Shown: piece after piece, positions 26,114 through 36,879 of the stretch
How positions within the stretch are numbered: the stretch's first letter is position 1
Layout: every line of letters begins with the position of its first letter
DNA from: Mesorhizobium sp. WSM3859
Lineage (GTDB): Bacteria; Pseudomonadota; Alphaproteobacteria; Rhizobiales; Rhizobiaceae
Assembly (NCBI RefSeq): GCF_002295065.1
Contig: NZ_NSGG01000020.1
Coordinates: 22,448 to 86,447 of the forward strand
Reading direction: 5' to 3'
Length of the DNA: 64,000 nucleotides
Program-made: the position numbers and the translations under genes
The notes under the pieces: generated by a model
Told to the model about the DNA's origin: nothing
Seen by the model: only the letters and a program-made list of their open reading frames with translations
Databases searched by the model: none

Positions 26114-26273
26114 GCGCCCCCCTCTGGCCTGCCGGACATCTCCCCCACAAGGGGGGAGATTGGCCGTTTCGGCGCCCCGCTTACTCTTTCGACGTCGGCT
26201 ATTGGCGAAATCGCCGGCGACGTCTGATCTCCCCCCAAGTGGGGGAGATGGCCGGCAGGCCAGAGGGGGGCGC
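26114..26273. repeat. RIME-like mosaic element, family A copy 2, between ccmA and ccmB
   Basis: The ends GCGCCCCCCTCTGGCCTGCC and complement are shared with copies 1 and 3. The interior is in reverse orientation relative to copy 1. It separates ccmA from ccmB, which are usually adjacent or overlapping, so a transcript of the cluster must read through it. Confidence 0.9.
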
Positions 26274-26288
26274 CGTAGAGCACCGACA

Positions 26289-26897
26289 TCAAAGAACCTG
26301 CCCCATCCCCAACGCCTTCGCCCGCTCCAGCCCCAGCGGCAAATGCGTGGCCGCCACCACGATCCCTCCATCCTCGAGATGGCCCCGCATCAGCCCCGCG
26401 AACCTTTCCTCCGACGCCTTGTCCAGCCCCGCCGTCGGCTCGTCGAGCAGCCAGATCGGCCGCCTGCTGACCAGAAGCTTGGCGATCGACACCCGCCGCC
26501 TTTGCCCGGTCGACAGATAGCCGAAGGGCAGATGCCCGAGGCCGCCGAGCGCAACCGTCTCCAGCGCCTCGTCGACGCTCAACGCCGGTTCGCCCTGGAA
26601 AGCCCGCCAGAAGCCGAGATTCTCCTCGATGCTGAGCGCCGCCTTCATTGCGTTGAGATGACCTAGATAATGCGAGGCGGAGGCGACGGTCGGAAAAACC
26701 TCGCCCCCGCCTTCGACAAGCACCTTGCCCCCGGCAACCGGCAGCAGACCGGCGACAATTCTCAGCAGAGTCGATTTGCCCGAGCCGTTCGGGCCGGTGA
26801 CGATGAGCGCCTCGCCCTGGTCGAGCGCAAAGCCGATATTGGAGAAAACCGTCTCGCCGCCGCGCTCGCCGCCTAAATTTTCGGCGATCAGCCGCAT
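26289..26897 (-). CDS. ccmA: Heme exporter ATP-binding protein
   Basis: The 202 aa ABC ATPase of the cytochrome c maturation complex has Walker A GPNGSGKST, signature LSTGQRRRV and Walker B WLLDEPTAGLD. The ATG at 26897 gives the usual N-terminus (MRLIAENLGGERGG). An ATG seven codons earlier (26918) is possible. It is the first gene of the minus-strand ccm cluster and is divergent from acnA. Confidence 0.94.
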   Translation of the reverse strand: MRLIAENLGGERGGETVFSNIGFALDQGEALIVTGPNGSGKSTLLRIVAGLLPVAGGKVLVEGGGEVFPTVASASHYLGHLNAMKAALSIEENLGFWRAFQGEPALSVDEALETVALGGLGHLPFGYLSTGQRRRVSIAKLLVSRRPIWLLDEPTAGLDKASEERFAGLMRGHLEDGGIVVAATHLPLGLERAKALGMGQVL

Positions 26898-27180
26898 TCT
26901 TGCCCGTCCCGGAAGCACCGTTTCGGAGCCGTTTCCGGCTCACGCAAATTCGTCTTTCGACTGTCTAGAACTATTCCAGGAAATTCTCTATATGCGGATC
27001 ATCCGTGCCAGCGGTCGGCGCGGGATCAGGATTAGCGCCGAACCAGCGCACGCGCCGCCTTGAACGGCTCGGGTTGCTTGGGAACGGACAGCGGAAATGG
27101 CCGTACCCGCACCTTTGCGCGTGATTGCATGCCAACGGCGTCCGTTCCCTTTCAGGCTGAACAGACAAGGACGGATCGCC
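26898..27180. other. Divergent intergenic region ccmA/acnA
   Basis: No gene is seen. A CTATAT at 26988-26993 preceded by 17 nt and CTAGAA (26965-26970) is a possible promoter for acnA, with the -10 hexamer as favoured in rhizobia and a long leader of about 180 nt. The segment 26966-26986 also resembles a fragment of the AATTCCAGGAAA repeat family. Confidence 0.3.
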
Positions 27181-29871
<2,691 letters not shown>

Positions 29872-29986
29872 AATAGCGAGTAGTGAGTAGTGAAAAATAG
29901 CGAGTAGTGAGTAGTGAATTAGTGAGTAGGGGAACAAGCACTACTCGCTACTCGCTACTCGCTACTCACTACTCACTACTCACTAC
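29872..29986. repeat. Heptamer-repeat hairpin after acnA
   Basis: The left part has about seven units of GTAGTGA or GCGAGTA type. The right part (29939-29986) is seven units of the complement (CTACTCG then CTACTCA). The two arms pair over nearly 50 nt. Read from either strand the units give TAG and TGA repeatedly. The stop of the minus-strand ceramidase remnant (29983-29985) lies inside the right arm. Confidence 0.9.
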
Positions 29987-30482
29987 GCCGATCCCGCCAG
30001 ATTGTACCAGCTGGCCCGGTTGCCGATGGCCGCCTCCCACGCCCCGAAAAAGACGAGCGCCAGGAAGGGCGGCAGATAGCTGGTGGTGCCGTTGGAGGCG
30101 ATGCGCAGCCAGTCCGGCACGGCAAAGGTGATCAGCCCGGCCACGACATAGAAGGCGACGAAGATGAGGATCGCCTTGCTCCATGACATGCCGAGGAAAC
30201 GGCGCAGGTTGAACAGCGTGTAGGCCAGCGTGAAGCCGGCGATCGGCAGGATGTCGGCCCAGATCGTGCCTTTGCTGGCGAAGGTATGGAACGAGGTCGA
30301 GCCGATTCCGATCACCACCACCCACAAGGCCATCACCTCGGCGAAGGTGCCGGTTCTGTACCGCCGCACTTGCCGGACGCCCCACAGTCCCGCGGCAATG
30401 AAAGCCAGGTTGGTCAAGCATTAGCTGGCTCCGCCCGAAGTCCCTGACCGGTGCGTTCGCAATAGATATCGACAGGGGTCAG
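29983..30482 (-). pseudogene. Ceramidase-like membrane protein, frameshifted and truncated
   Basis: The minus strand encodes the ceramidase (alkaline ceramidase-like, PAQR-related) layout. An N-terminal piece VDIYCERTG...AEPANA (30473-30420) is followed, one base out of frame, by TNLAFIAAGLWGVR and five membrane segments with FHTFAS. The junction AATGCTTGACCAAC lacks one base for the expected AxTNLAF. No ATG precedes the first piece, although a CTG at 30482 has a GGAAG ribosome-like site. The C-terminal third found in homologues is missing and the frame ends in the hairpin repeat. Confidence 0.75.
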
Positions 30483-30680
30483 GAGAGCTTCCTACATGAT
30501 GAGGATGCTGCTCCCGAATCGAACCGCGCCCTGAAATGCAAGGGCTTCCCCTATTGGCCCCTTACCTGCGGTTGCAACAGCAAAATTTCACCGCAACGTG
30601 ACTTCCCGTTGACTGGCGCTTCTGCCACATATTTTAGCAATCAGAAAAGGCCGGCGTCACCGGCGGGAATTGGAAAAGGC

Positions 30681-31484
30681 ATGGCATTTCGAGGACGATT
30701 GCGGCTTGCGGCAGTGGCGCTGGCCCTTACGGCGTTGGGCGGCGTGGCCCTGGCAGCCGAGTCTGAGAAGGCCGCGACCGACAAGCCTCAAATCGGCAAG
30801 CCCCAAACCGACAGACCCTTGGGCGTGGTCGAATTGTTCACCAGCCAGGGCTGCAGTTCCTGTCCGCCGGCCGACGAGTTCTTCGCCGAGCTCGCCGGCA
30901 AGGACAACATCATCGCGCTCGCCTACCATGTCAATTACTGGGACTATCTCGGCTGGCAGGACACGCTGAGCACCAAGGAGAACACCGAGCGTCAGTACGA
31001 TTACATGCGCGCCTTCGGCAGCCGCTCGGTCTACACGCCGCAGGCCGTCATCAACGGCCGCAGCCATGTCAACGGCGCCAGCCGCAAGGATGTCGACGGC
31101 GCCTTGGCGCGCATGGACAGGACCGGCGACGGCATGCGGGTCGCCATCAAGGTGAGCCGCACCAGCGACCGCGTCATGATAGACGCCGGCGATGCCGGCA
31201 GCGGCCCGGCGGACGCCCATGTGGTGATCGTCTATTTCGATCCGCCGCAGATGGTAAAGATCGGCCAGGGTGAGAACAGCGGCCGCAGCCTGACCTACTG
31301 GAACGCCGTTTCCGACATCCAGACCGCCGGCATGTGGCACGGCAAGGCGCAGCGTTACGAATTGCCGATGACCGAGATCGCCAAGAAGGGCGGCTGCGCG
31401 GTGCTGCTGCAGTCGGTCGGCAAGGACGGCATGCCCGGCCCGATCCTCGGCGCCGCCTTCATCCACAAGCCGGATCGGCTTTAG
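30681..31484 (+). CDS. DUF1223 thioredoxin-like secreted protein
   Basis: The 267 aa protein starts at the ATG at 30681 (GGAAAAGG upstream). A signal peptide ends near ALA at residues 24-26. The DUF1223 core begins with VVELFTSQGCSSCPPADEF (Cys58 and Cys61, a CxxC like that of thioredoxins) and continues with YHVNYWDYLGWQD and YTPQAVINGR. The family is periplasmic and probably redox-active, with no proven substrate. It is followed directly by a family B mosaic repeat. Confidence 0.92.
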   Translation: MAFRGRLRLAAVALALTALGGVALAAESEKAATDKPQIGKPQTDRPLGVVELFTSQGCSSCPPADEFFAELAGKDNIIALAYHVNYWDYLGWQDTLSTKENTERQYDYMRAFGSRSVYTPQAVINGRSHVNGASRKDVDGALARMDRTGDGMRVAIKVSRTSDRVMIDAGDAGSGPADAHVVIVYFDPPQMVKIGQGENSGRSLTYWNAVSDIQTAGMWHGKAQRYELPMTEIAKKGGCAVLLQSVGKDGMPGPILGAAFIHKPDRL

Positions 31485-31490
31485 CTTTTT

Positions 31491-31662
31491 CCCTTCTCCC
31501 CTTGTGGGAGAAGGTGTCGCCGAAGGCGACGGATGAGGGGTGCTCCAGCTTGGCGGTGCCGCTTATCCGGTCAGAATTCGCCGACCTCTCACTCCGCTGG
31601 AACACCCCTCATCCGTCTCGGCGCTACGCGCCGATCCACCTTCTCCCACAAGGGGAGAAGGG
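31491..31662. repeat. RIME-like mosaic element, family B copy 2
   Basis: It has the same CCCTTCTCCCCTTGTGGGAG ends and the same inner GGATGAGGGGTG..CCAG inverted pair as the copy at 22106. It begins six bases after the DUF1223 stop codon. Confidence 0.9.
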
Positions 31663-31680
31663 AGAGCCCCGCCAGCCCAT

Positions 31681-31714
31681 AAAAAACCGGCGTCAGCTTG
31701 CTTCTGACGCCGGT
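31681..31714 (-). terminator. Strong intrinsic terminator on the minus strand
   Basis: Perfect 11-bp arms ACCGGCGTCAG (31686-31696) and CTGACGCCGGT (31704-31714), with a 7-nt loop, are followed on the minus strand by six U (31686-31681). No minus-strand coding gene lies upstream within 800 bp, so the transcript it ends is probably non-coding. Confidence 0.75.
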
Positions 31715-31870
31715 CATTCAGGTTTTGGGATCGTCGCACCTGATTTTTCCAAGGAAAAACCGAGGTTGGTTCGATCCGACGCTGACCCGTGGGCGGGGGG
31801 CTTGGGGTTTACGAGCCGGTGCCGGACCGAACCGTCTCAGGCAACGCCGGTAAACTCGTCGGACATTGGG
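31681..31870 (-). ncRNA. Candidate minus-strand small RNA
   Basis: Upstream of the terminator, the minus strand can fold into a long hairpin (GAGTTTAC at 31857-31850 with GTAAACCC at 31812-31805, plus inner CCGG and GCC/GGC pairs), a TTTTTCC-TT-GGAAAAA hairpin, and an AGGT...ACCT stem. No ORF is convincing on either strand. The 5' end and promoter are not resolved, and the assignment depends mainly on the orphan terminator. The rest of 31663-32054 shows nothing else. Confidence 0.4.
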
Positions 31871-32054
31871 GCATGAGCGCGGATTATTTGTGGCGAGATT
31901 GTGGCAGAGGATCACCAATTCCAACACGTGTTTCGCAAACGTGACTGGACGATTGGGAAACCGCACGACCGTGCGCATGCCTGGCTGGCCCTTGCAATTC
32001 GATCCTGAAAGCGCGAACCTTGGCCGGCGCATGATTCAATCGAAGGATCGAGGC

Positions 32055-32441
32055 ATGACCGATCACAGCAGCGGGACGGAGGATGGGGAAGCATCCGGAA
32101 TATTGATCCCGTTGCACGAGGCGCGCAGCGCACGCCTCGACCAGCCGGTGCGATTCGACCGGCGCGAGCTCGACCAGATCCTGAGGCTTTACGGGCGCAT
32201 GGTGGCGGCCAATGAATGGCGCGACTATGCCATCGACCATCTCACTGATCGCGCTGTCTTTTCCGTCTTTCGCCGGGCGAGCGAAGTGCCGCTGTTCCAG
32301 ATCGTCAAGGACCCCAAGCTGGCGCGCCGACAAGGCGCATTCGCCGTCATCGCGGCAGGCGGCCGCATCCTGAAGCGCGGCCAGGAACTTGGCCGCGTGC
32401 TTGGGGTCTTCGACGCAAAGTTGAAGGTGGTTGAGGCCTGA
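32055..32441 (+). CDS. DUF2794 protein
   Basis: The 128 aa cytosolic protein matches the DUF2794 family of Alphaproteobacteria. It has an N-terminal VRFDRRELDQILRLYGRMVAA, then EWRDYAIDHLTDRAVFSVFRRASEVPLF and a C-terminal LARRQGAFAVIAAGGRILKRGQEL. The role is unknown. The ATG at 32055 with GGATCGAGG upstream is chosen over a longer frame to 31866 that lacks family sequence. The stop TGA abuts the hairpin repeat. Confidence 0.88.
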   Translation: MTDHSSGTEDGEASGILIPLHEARSARLDQPVRFDRRELDQILRLYGRMVAANEWRDYAIDHLTDRAVFSVFRRASEVPLFQIVKDPKLARRQGAFAVIAAGGRILKRGQELGRVLGVFDAKLKVVEA

Positions 32442-32550
32442 AGAGGAACTGGAGAATTGAAGAACTGAAGAATTGAGGAAAAGAGGCGCTACGCGCCTGA
32501 TAAAATGATCTTTCTTTTCTTCAATTCCTCAATTCTTCAATTCCTCTTGA
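32441..32550. repeat. Octamer-repeat hairpin between convergent genes
   Basis: The left arm is made of 8-nt units such as AGAATTGA and AGAACTGA. The right arm is the complement (TCAATTCC, TCAATTCT). A small GGCGCTACGCGCC hairpin lies in the loop. The stop codon of the GNAT gene (32537-32539) is inside the right arm, and the DUF2794 stop overlaps the first base of the left arm. Confidence 0.88.
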
Positions 32551-33115
32551 ACCCCTCACGGAACCTCCGCTCCGGCAGCGAATCAGGATCCGGCGGTAGC
32601 GACGCGCCGCCGTTCAGCGACAGTTGCATGAACACCGTGTCCAGCCAGCGCCCGTGCTTGTAGCCTGATCCCTCCAGGCGCCCGGAATGACGGAAGCCGA
32701 GCTTCTCGTGCAGCCGCACCGAAGCGCTGTCGGCATGGCCGTCGCCGATCACCGCGATGATCTGGCGGAAGCCCGCCCTGCGCGCCGTTTCGATCAGCGC
32801 CCGCATCAGCAGCGAGCCCACGCCCTGCCCCTTGGCTTCGGGCGCGACATAGACCGAATCCTCGATGACGAATCGGTAGGCGGGGCGCGGCCGGAACGGT
32901 CCGGCATAGGCATAGCCGAGCACGACGCCGTCCTTTTCCGCCACGAGATAGGGAAAGCCGCCAGCCGTCAGATTGTCGAATCGATCGTCCATTTCAGCGC
33001 GGCTGGGCGGCTCCAGCTCGTAGCTCGCCGTGCCATGGACGACCGCATCGGCATAGATTTCGGTGGTTCGGTCCAGGTCGGCCGCGGTGGCGGCTCTGAT
33101 CGCGATATTGCTCAT
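32537..33115 (-). CDS. GNAT N-acetyltransferase, phosphinothricin/methionine-sulfoximine type
   Basis: The 192 aa acetyltransferase has IRAATAADLDRTTEIYADAVVHGTASYE at the N-terminus, the acetyl-CoA loop VAPEAKGQGVGSLL, and LHEKLGFRHSGRLEGSGYKHGRWLDT, the pattern of the Pat/MddA family. These acetylate phosphinothricin, methionine sulfoximine or related amines. The C-terminal last codons and the stop are within a repeat arm, so the tail may be recently altered. Confidence 0.88.
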   Translation of the reverse strand: MSNIAIRAATAADLDRTTEIYADAVVHGTASYELEPPSRAEMDDRFDNLTAGGFPYLVAEKDGVVLGYAYAGPFRPRPAYRFVIEDSVYVAPEAKGQGVGSLLMRALIETARRAGFRQIIAVIGDGHADSASVRLHEKLGFRHSGRLEGSGYKHGRWLDTVFMQLSLNGGASLPPDPDSLPERRFREGFKRN

Positions 33116-33169
33116 AATCTATGCAGTTTATTTTCCTGCCTCGATAACAGCAGAGGCATGCGCAAAAGG

Positions 33170-33195
33170 AAAGGGCGGTCGTTGGGCCGCCCTTT
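33170..33195 (-). terminator. Terminator of the BI-1 family gene
   Basis: AAAGGGCGG and CCGCCCTTT arms with an 8-nt loop lie 37 bases past the BI-1 stop. On the minus strand the stem is followed by CCTTTT. It can also work on the plus strand. Confidence 0.65.
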
Positions 33196-33231
33196 TGCAA
33201 CTCTATGGTCCAGTGAGACCGGGAACCGCCC

Positions 33232-33972
33232 TTAGCGGCGGTCGCCCATGAACTGCAGCAGGAACATGAACAGGTTGATGAAGTCGAGATAGAGGCGCAG
33301 CGCGCCCATGATCGCCTTGCGGCCGGCGACGTCGGCGACGTCACCCTCGAAATACATCTCCTTGATCTTCTGCGTGTCGTAGGCGGTGAGGCCGGCGAAC
33401 ACCAGCACGCCGATCGCCGAGATCGCGAAGGCGAGCGCCGACGACTGCAGGAAGATATTGATCAGCATCGCGATCAGCAGGCCGATCACGCCCATGATCA
33501 GGAACGAGCCGAACGCCGACAGGTCGCGCCTTGTCGTATAGCCATAGAGCGACAGACCGCCAAAGGCCGCGGCCGTGGCGAAGAAGGTCTGGGTGATGCT
33601 GGTGCCGGTGTAGACGAGGAAGATCGTCGACAGCGACAGGCCGACAAGGCCGGCATAGACCCAGAACGTGGTCTGCGCCGCCGCCACGCTCATCGACTGG
33701 ATGCGGAACGACAGGAACATCACCGCGGCGAGCGGCGCCAGGATGACGACCCAGCGGAACGCGCTTACATAGATGAGCTGGCCGAACCCGGTCAGCTGGC
33801 CGTCGCCCGTCACGGCGAGATGGAAGGCGCCCCAGGCGGCAAGGCCGGTGATTAAAAGGCCAAGCCCCATGAGGTTATAGACTTTGATCATATAGGCGCG
33901 CAGGCCCTGATCGATATCGACGCGCGCGCCGGGGGCGGCGGACGTCTGGTAGTTGCGAATGGGATCAGCCAT
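33232..33972 (-). CDS. Bax inhibitor-1/YccA family membrane protein
   Basis: The 246 aa product has seven hydrophobic segments. The family signatures are VYNLMGLGLLITG near the first segment and FAGLTAYDTQKIKEMY before the last. The ATG at 33972 is preceded by GAGGA. Bacterial relatives (YbhL, YccA, BsYetJ) are calcium-leak channels or modulators of the FtsH protease. The upstream leader fits the ybhL RNA motif, which is found before this gene in Rhizobiales. Confidence 0.93.
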   Translation of the reverse strand: MADPIRNYQTSAAPGARVDIDQGLRAYMIKVYNLMGLGLLITGLAAWGAFHLAVTGDGQLTGFGQLIYVSAFRWVVILAPLAAVMFLSFRIQSMSVAAAQTTFWVYAGLVGLSLSTIFLVYTGTSITQTFFATAAAFGGLSLYGYTTRRDLSAFGSFLIMGVIGLLIAMLINIFLQSSALAFAISAIGVLVFAGLTAYDTQKIKEMYFEGDVADVAGRKAIMGALRLYLDFINLFMFLLQFMGDRR

Positions 33973-33993
33973 TGGAAATCCTCTGTTGCTTCT

Positions 33994-34041
33994 GCCCCGT
34001 CCGGTGACAGGTCTTTTGAGACCAGGCGCCGCTGGCGGGGC
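33994..34041 (-). ncRNA. Candidate ybhL leader RNA
   Basis: A closing stem GCCCCG/CGGGGC (34041-34036 with 33999-33994) encloses a GGTCT-CAAA-AGACC hairpin (34023-34010) and conserved-looking linker sequence. It lies 22 nt before the ATG of the BI-1 gene. The position and shape agree with the ybhL motif described in Agrobacterium and relatives. A covariance-model search would be decisive. Confidence 0.6.
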
Positions 34042-34059
34042 TCCAGCATGCCTGCGCAA

Positions 34060-34088
34060 AATATGAGCGTTCTTGACGTCAAGAACAA
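34060..34088 (-). promoter_or_regulatory. Promoter with an 18-bp perfect palindrome
   Basis: A TTGTTC at 34088-34083 and CATATT at 34065-34060 are spaced by 17 nt, giving a leader of about 80 nt for the BI-1 gene. The perfect palindrome GTTCTTGACGTCAAGAAC (34069-34086) occupies the spacer and part of the -35, as an operator for a dimeric repressor would. Confidence 0.45.
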
Positions 34089-34199
34089 GACGGTAACGGG
34101 CCGTAACGCTTTGTGAGAGTGCAAAAGGCCGGTTTTCGGGCCTTCCGCGGGGCATTCTTACAAAGATTTAACCGAGCAGGCACTTGGAGCCGCGCTCGG

Positions 34200-36875
34200 T
34201 CAGAGATTGCGCAGCACCGGCGCCGCCTTGTGGCCGAGCACCCGCCAGGTGCCGGCAAGGCCGATGCCGACGGTGACCGTCAGCGAAACCAGGATCGTCG
34301 CCACCGCGACCTCCGGCATGAAGTGCGACGGCAGCGTCATGATATGCGCGACCACGAACCAGGCGGCGATGCCGCCGGCGGCCAGCGCGAACAGCGCCGT
34401 CGCGAGACCGATCAGCACATATTCCAGCGAGAAGGCGGCAATCAGCGTCCGGCGCGTGGCGCCGAGCGTCTTCAGCACCACGGCGTCGTGGATGCGCGCC
34501 CGGTTGCCGGCGGCCAAGGCGCCGGACAGCACCAGCACCGAGGCGATCAGCGCGACGCCGGCAGCAGTGCGGATCGCCGTGCCAAGTTGCGCGATCAGCC
34601 GGTTGACGATGTCGAGCGCGTCCTTGACGCGCACCGTCGTCACCGCCGGGAAGGCGCGGGTGACGGCGTTGAGCAGCCGCGCGTCGTCGGCCGCGGTGGC
34701 TTGTTTGTCGGTGAGCGTCGCCAGCCAGCCATGCGGCGCTCCGGCAAAGCTGTTGGGCGAGAACACCATGACGAAGTTGATGCCCATCGTCTCCCACTCT
34801 ACCTGGCGGAAATTGGCGATCTTCGCCGTGACGTTGCGTCCCAGCACATTGACGGTGACGCTGTCGCCGAGCTTCAGCCCGATCGCCTTGCCTTCCTCGG
34901 CCGAGAACGACACCAGCGGCTCACCGGAATAGTCCTGCGGCCACCACGCGCCTTCGGTCAGTGTCGCGTTTTCCGGCTGCTTCGCGTCATAGGTCAGGCC
35001 ACGGTCGCCGCGCAGCACCCAGGCGCCGTCGGCCGGGATCTTCACCTTGTCGACGTCGACGCCATTGAGCGCCATGATGCGGCCGCGCAGCATCGGCACC
35101 TTGACCAGCGTTCCACGAGGCGACTCCTTGCCGACAAGGCTGGCGAAGGCATCGACGTCGCTGCTCTGGATGTCGACGAAGAAGAAGTTCGGCGCCCGCT
35201 CCGGCAGGCTGCCGGAGATCTGCCGCCTGAGATTCCCGTCGATCAGCGCCAGCGTCACCAGCAGCGTCAGCCCGAGCCCGAGCGACAGCACCACCGAAGG
35301 CGTCAGCGCGCCGGGCCGATGGATGTTGCCGAGCGCCAGCCTCAATGAGACCGAGCGCACGCGCGGGCTCCTCTTTGCGATCCACTGCACCAGCGCCGCC
35401 ACCAGCCGCAACACCAGGAAGGCAAAGACCGTGGCGCCGACGAAGATCGAGGCGATGCGATAGTCGTTGGCCGAGAGGATCGCCAGCGCCGCCAGCGCGA
35501 TGACGATCGCCAACGCGGCGCCGGCATAGGGCCAACGCGGCAGGCCGCGGCTCTCGAAGCCCATCTCGCGGAACAGCGCGGTCGCCGGCACATCGCGGGC
35601 GCGGCCGAGCGGCAGAAGCGCGAAAGCCAATGTCACCAGCAGGCCGAACAACGCGGCCATGGCGAGCGCGCCAGGATAAAAGCCGCCTTGCGCCGGCACT
35701 GGGATGACGGATTGCAGAAGGGCGCTCGCCACGAACGGCATCGCGGCGGCAAGGATGAGCCCAAGCACGATGCCGAGACCTGCGATCAGCAGGATCTGCA
35801 CGAGATAGACGGTGAAGACGAAGCCACCCGAGGCGCCGAGGCTCTTGAAGGTGGCGATCACGCCGCGCTTGCCGTCGAGATAGGCGCGCACGGCGTTCGC
35901 CACGCCGACGCCACCGACCACCAGCGCCGTCAGCCCGACCAGGATCAGGAACTGCGAGAAGCGCTCGATATTGGCGGACAGCGCGGGGGCGGCATTGCTG
36001 CGCGTGCGGATCGACCAGCCGGCCTGCGGGAAATCCCTCGCGGCTTGCGCCTGGATATCCTTGATCCGCGTCTCGGAAGTCCCCTCCGGCAGCCTCACCT
36101 TATAGGCGTTTTCGACCAGGCTGCCCGGCTGCACCAGGCCGGAAGCGGCGAGGCCCTGGCTGGAGATCATCAGCCGCGGCGCGAAGCCGAAACCGTCCGA
36201 TACCGCATCCGGCTCGCTGACCAGCCTGGCGCGCAACTCGAAAACGGCGCTGCCGAGCTTCAGCCGGTCGCCGATACGGACATTGAGCCGCTCGAACAGC
36301 AGGTCTGGCGCGGCGGCGCCGAAAACGCCGGACCTTTCGCCGAACAATTGCTCCTTCGGCAGCGCCGGATTCGTTTCCAGCGCGCCATAGAGCGGATAGG
36401 CATCGTCGACGGCCTTGGCCTCGACCAGCGCCTGGTCGGAGCCGTCCTCCAGCCGCGCCATCGAGCGCATGCCGGAATTGAGCGACACCGTGCCGAGGCT
36501 TTTCATGAAACCAAGCTCGGCATCGGACGCGTTGCGCTGGTTGACCTGGAAGCGCAGATCGCCGCCAAGCAGCGTCTGGCCCTGGTTGGCGACGCCGGCG
36601 CTGATCGCCTGCGCCACCGAATTGACGCCGCCGATCGCCGCGACGCCGAGCGCGATGCAAGCCAGGAAGACCATGAAGCCGGACAGGCCGCCGCGCATCT
36701 CGCGCAGCGAGAAGCGGATGGCGAGCTTCAATGTGCGGAGCCAGGCCCCCTCATCCGGCCGCTGCGCGGCCACCTTCTCCCCGGTGGGGAGAAGAGAAAG
36801 GTGCCGGCCTCGGCGATCTCTTCTCCCCTCGGGGAGAAGGTGGCCCGAAGGGCCGGATGAGGGGGTCTCCGCCAT
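34200..36875 (-). CDS. FtsX/MacB-type ABC transporter permease with a repeat-derived N-terminus
   Basis: The 891 aa permease has the YbbP-like layout: one N-terminal membrane segment (near residues 61-81), a long periplasmic part, four central segments with VGLTALVVGGVGVANAVRAYLDGK, a second periplasmic part and three C-terminal segments. It pairs with the ATPase that ends four bases upstream. Residues about 4-43 are encoded by a palindromic mosaic element. The conserved part resumes at LRTLKLAIRFSLREMRGG. If the ATG at 36875 is not used, a TTG within the resumed part is the only near alternative. Related pairs export or extract lipids or lipoproteins. Confidence 0.9.
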   Translation of the reverse strand: MAETPSSGPSGHLLPEGRRDRRGRHLSLLPTGEKVAAQRPDEGAWLRTLKLAIRFSLREMRGGLSGFMVFLACIALGVAAIGGVNSVAQAISAGVANQGQTLLGGDLRFQVNQRNASDAELGFMKSLGTVSLNSGMRSMARLEDGSDQALVEAKAVDDAYPLYGALETNPALPKEQLFGERSGVFGAAAPDLLFERLNVRIGDRLKLGSAVFELRARLVSEPDAVSDGFGFAPRLMISSQGLAASGLVQPGSLVENAYKVRLPEGTSETRIKDIQAQAARDFPQAGWSIRTRSNAAPALSANIERFSQFLILVGLTALVVGGVGVANAVRAYLDGKRGVIATFKSLGASGGFVFTVYLVQILLIAGLGIVLGLILAAAMPFVASALLQSVIPVPAQGGFYPGALAMAALFGLLVTLAFALLPLGRARDVPATALFREMGFESRGLPRWPYAGAALAIVIALAALAILSANDYRIASIFVGATVFAFLVLRLVAALVQWIAKRSPRVRSVSLRLALGNIHRPGALTPSVVLSLGLGLTLLVTLALIDGNLRRQISGSLPERAPNFFFVDIQSSDVDAFASLVGKESPRGTLVKVPMLRGRIMALNGVDVDKVKIPADGAWVLRGDRGLTYDAKQPENATLTEGAWWPQDYSGEPLVSFSAEEGKAIGLKLGDSVTVNVLGRNVTAKIANFRQVEWETMGINFVMVFSPNSFAGAPHGWLATLTDKQATAADDARLLNAVTRAFPAVTTVRVKDALDIVNRLIAQLGTAIRTAAGVALIASVLVLSGALAAGNRARIHDAVVLKTLGATRRTLIAAFSLEYVLIGLATALFALAAGGIAAWFVVAHIMTLPSHFMPEVAVATILVSLTVTVGIGLAGTWRVLGHKAAPVLRNL
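36746..36865. repeat. Mosaic palindrome inside the permease gene, family C
   Basis: The 15-bp ends CCCCCTCATCCGGCC and GGCCGGATGAGGGGG enclose two hairpins of the CTTCTCCCC/GGGGAGAAG type. The element is 120 bp, a multiple of three, and is translated as permease residues about 4-43. Confidence 0.92.
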
Positions 36876-36879
36876 GCGA

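Noticed and set aside
29872..29986. CRISPR array suggested by short regular repeats
   Set aside because: Units are 7 nt with no spacers and the two halves are inverted. It is a hairpin, and no cas gene is present.
31763..31785. GGTTCGATCC on the plus strand, like a tRNA or tmRNA T-loop
   Set aside because: The bases on each side do not pair to a 5-bp T-stem, and no acceptor, D or anticodon arm and no tag-peptide frame is present.
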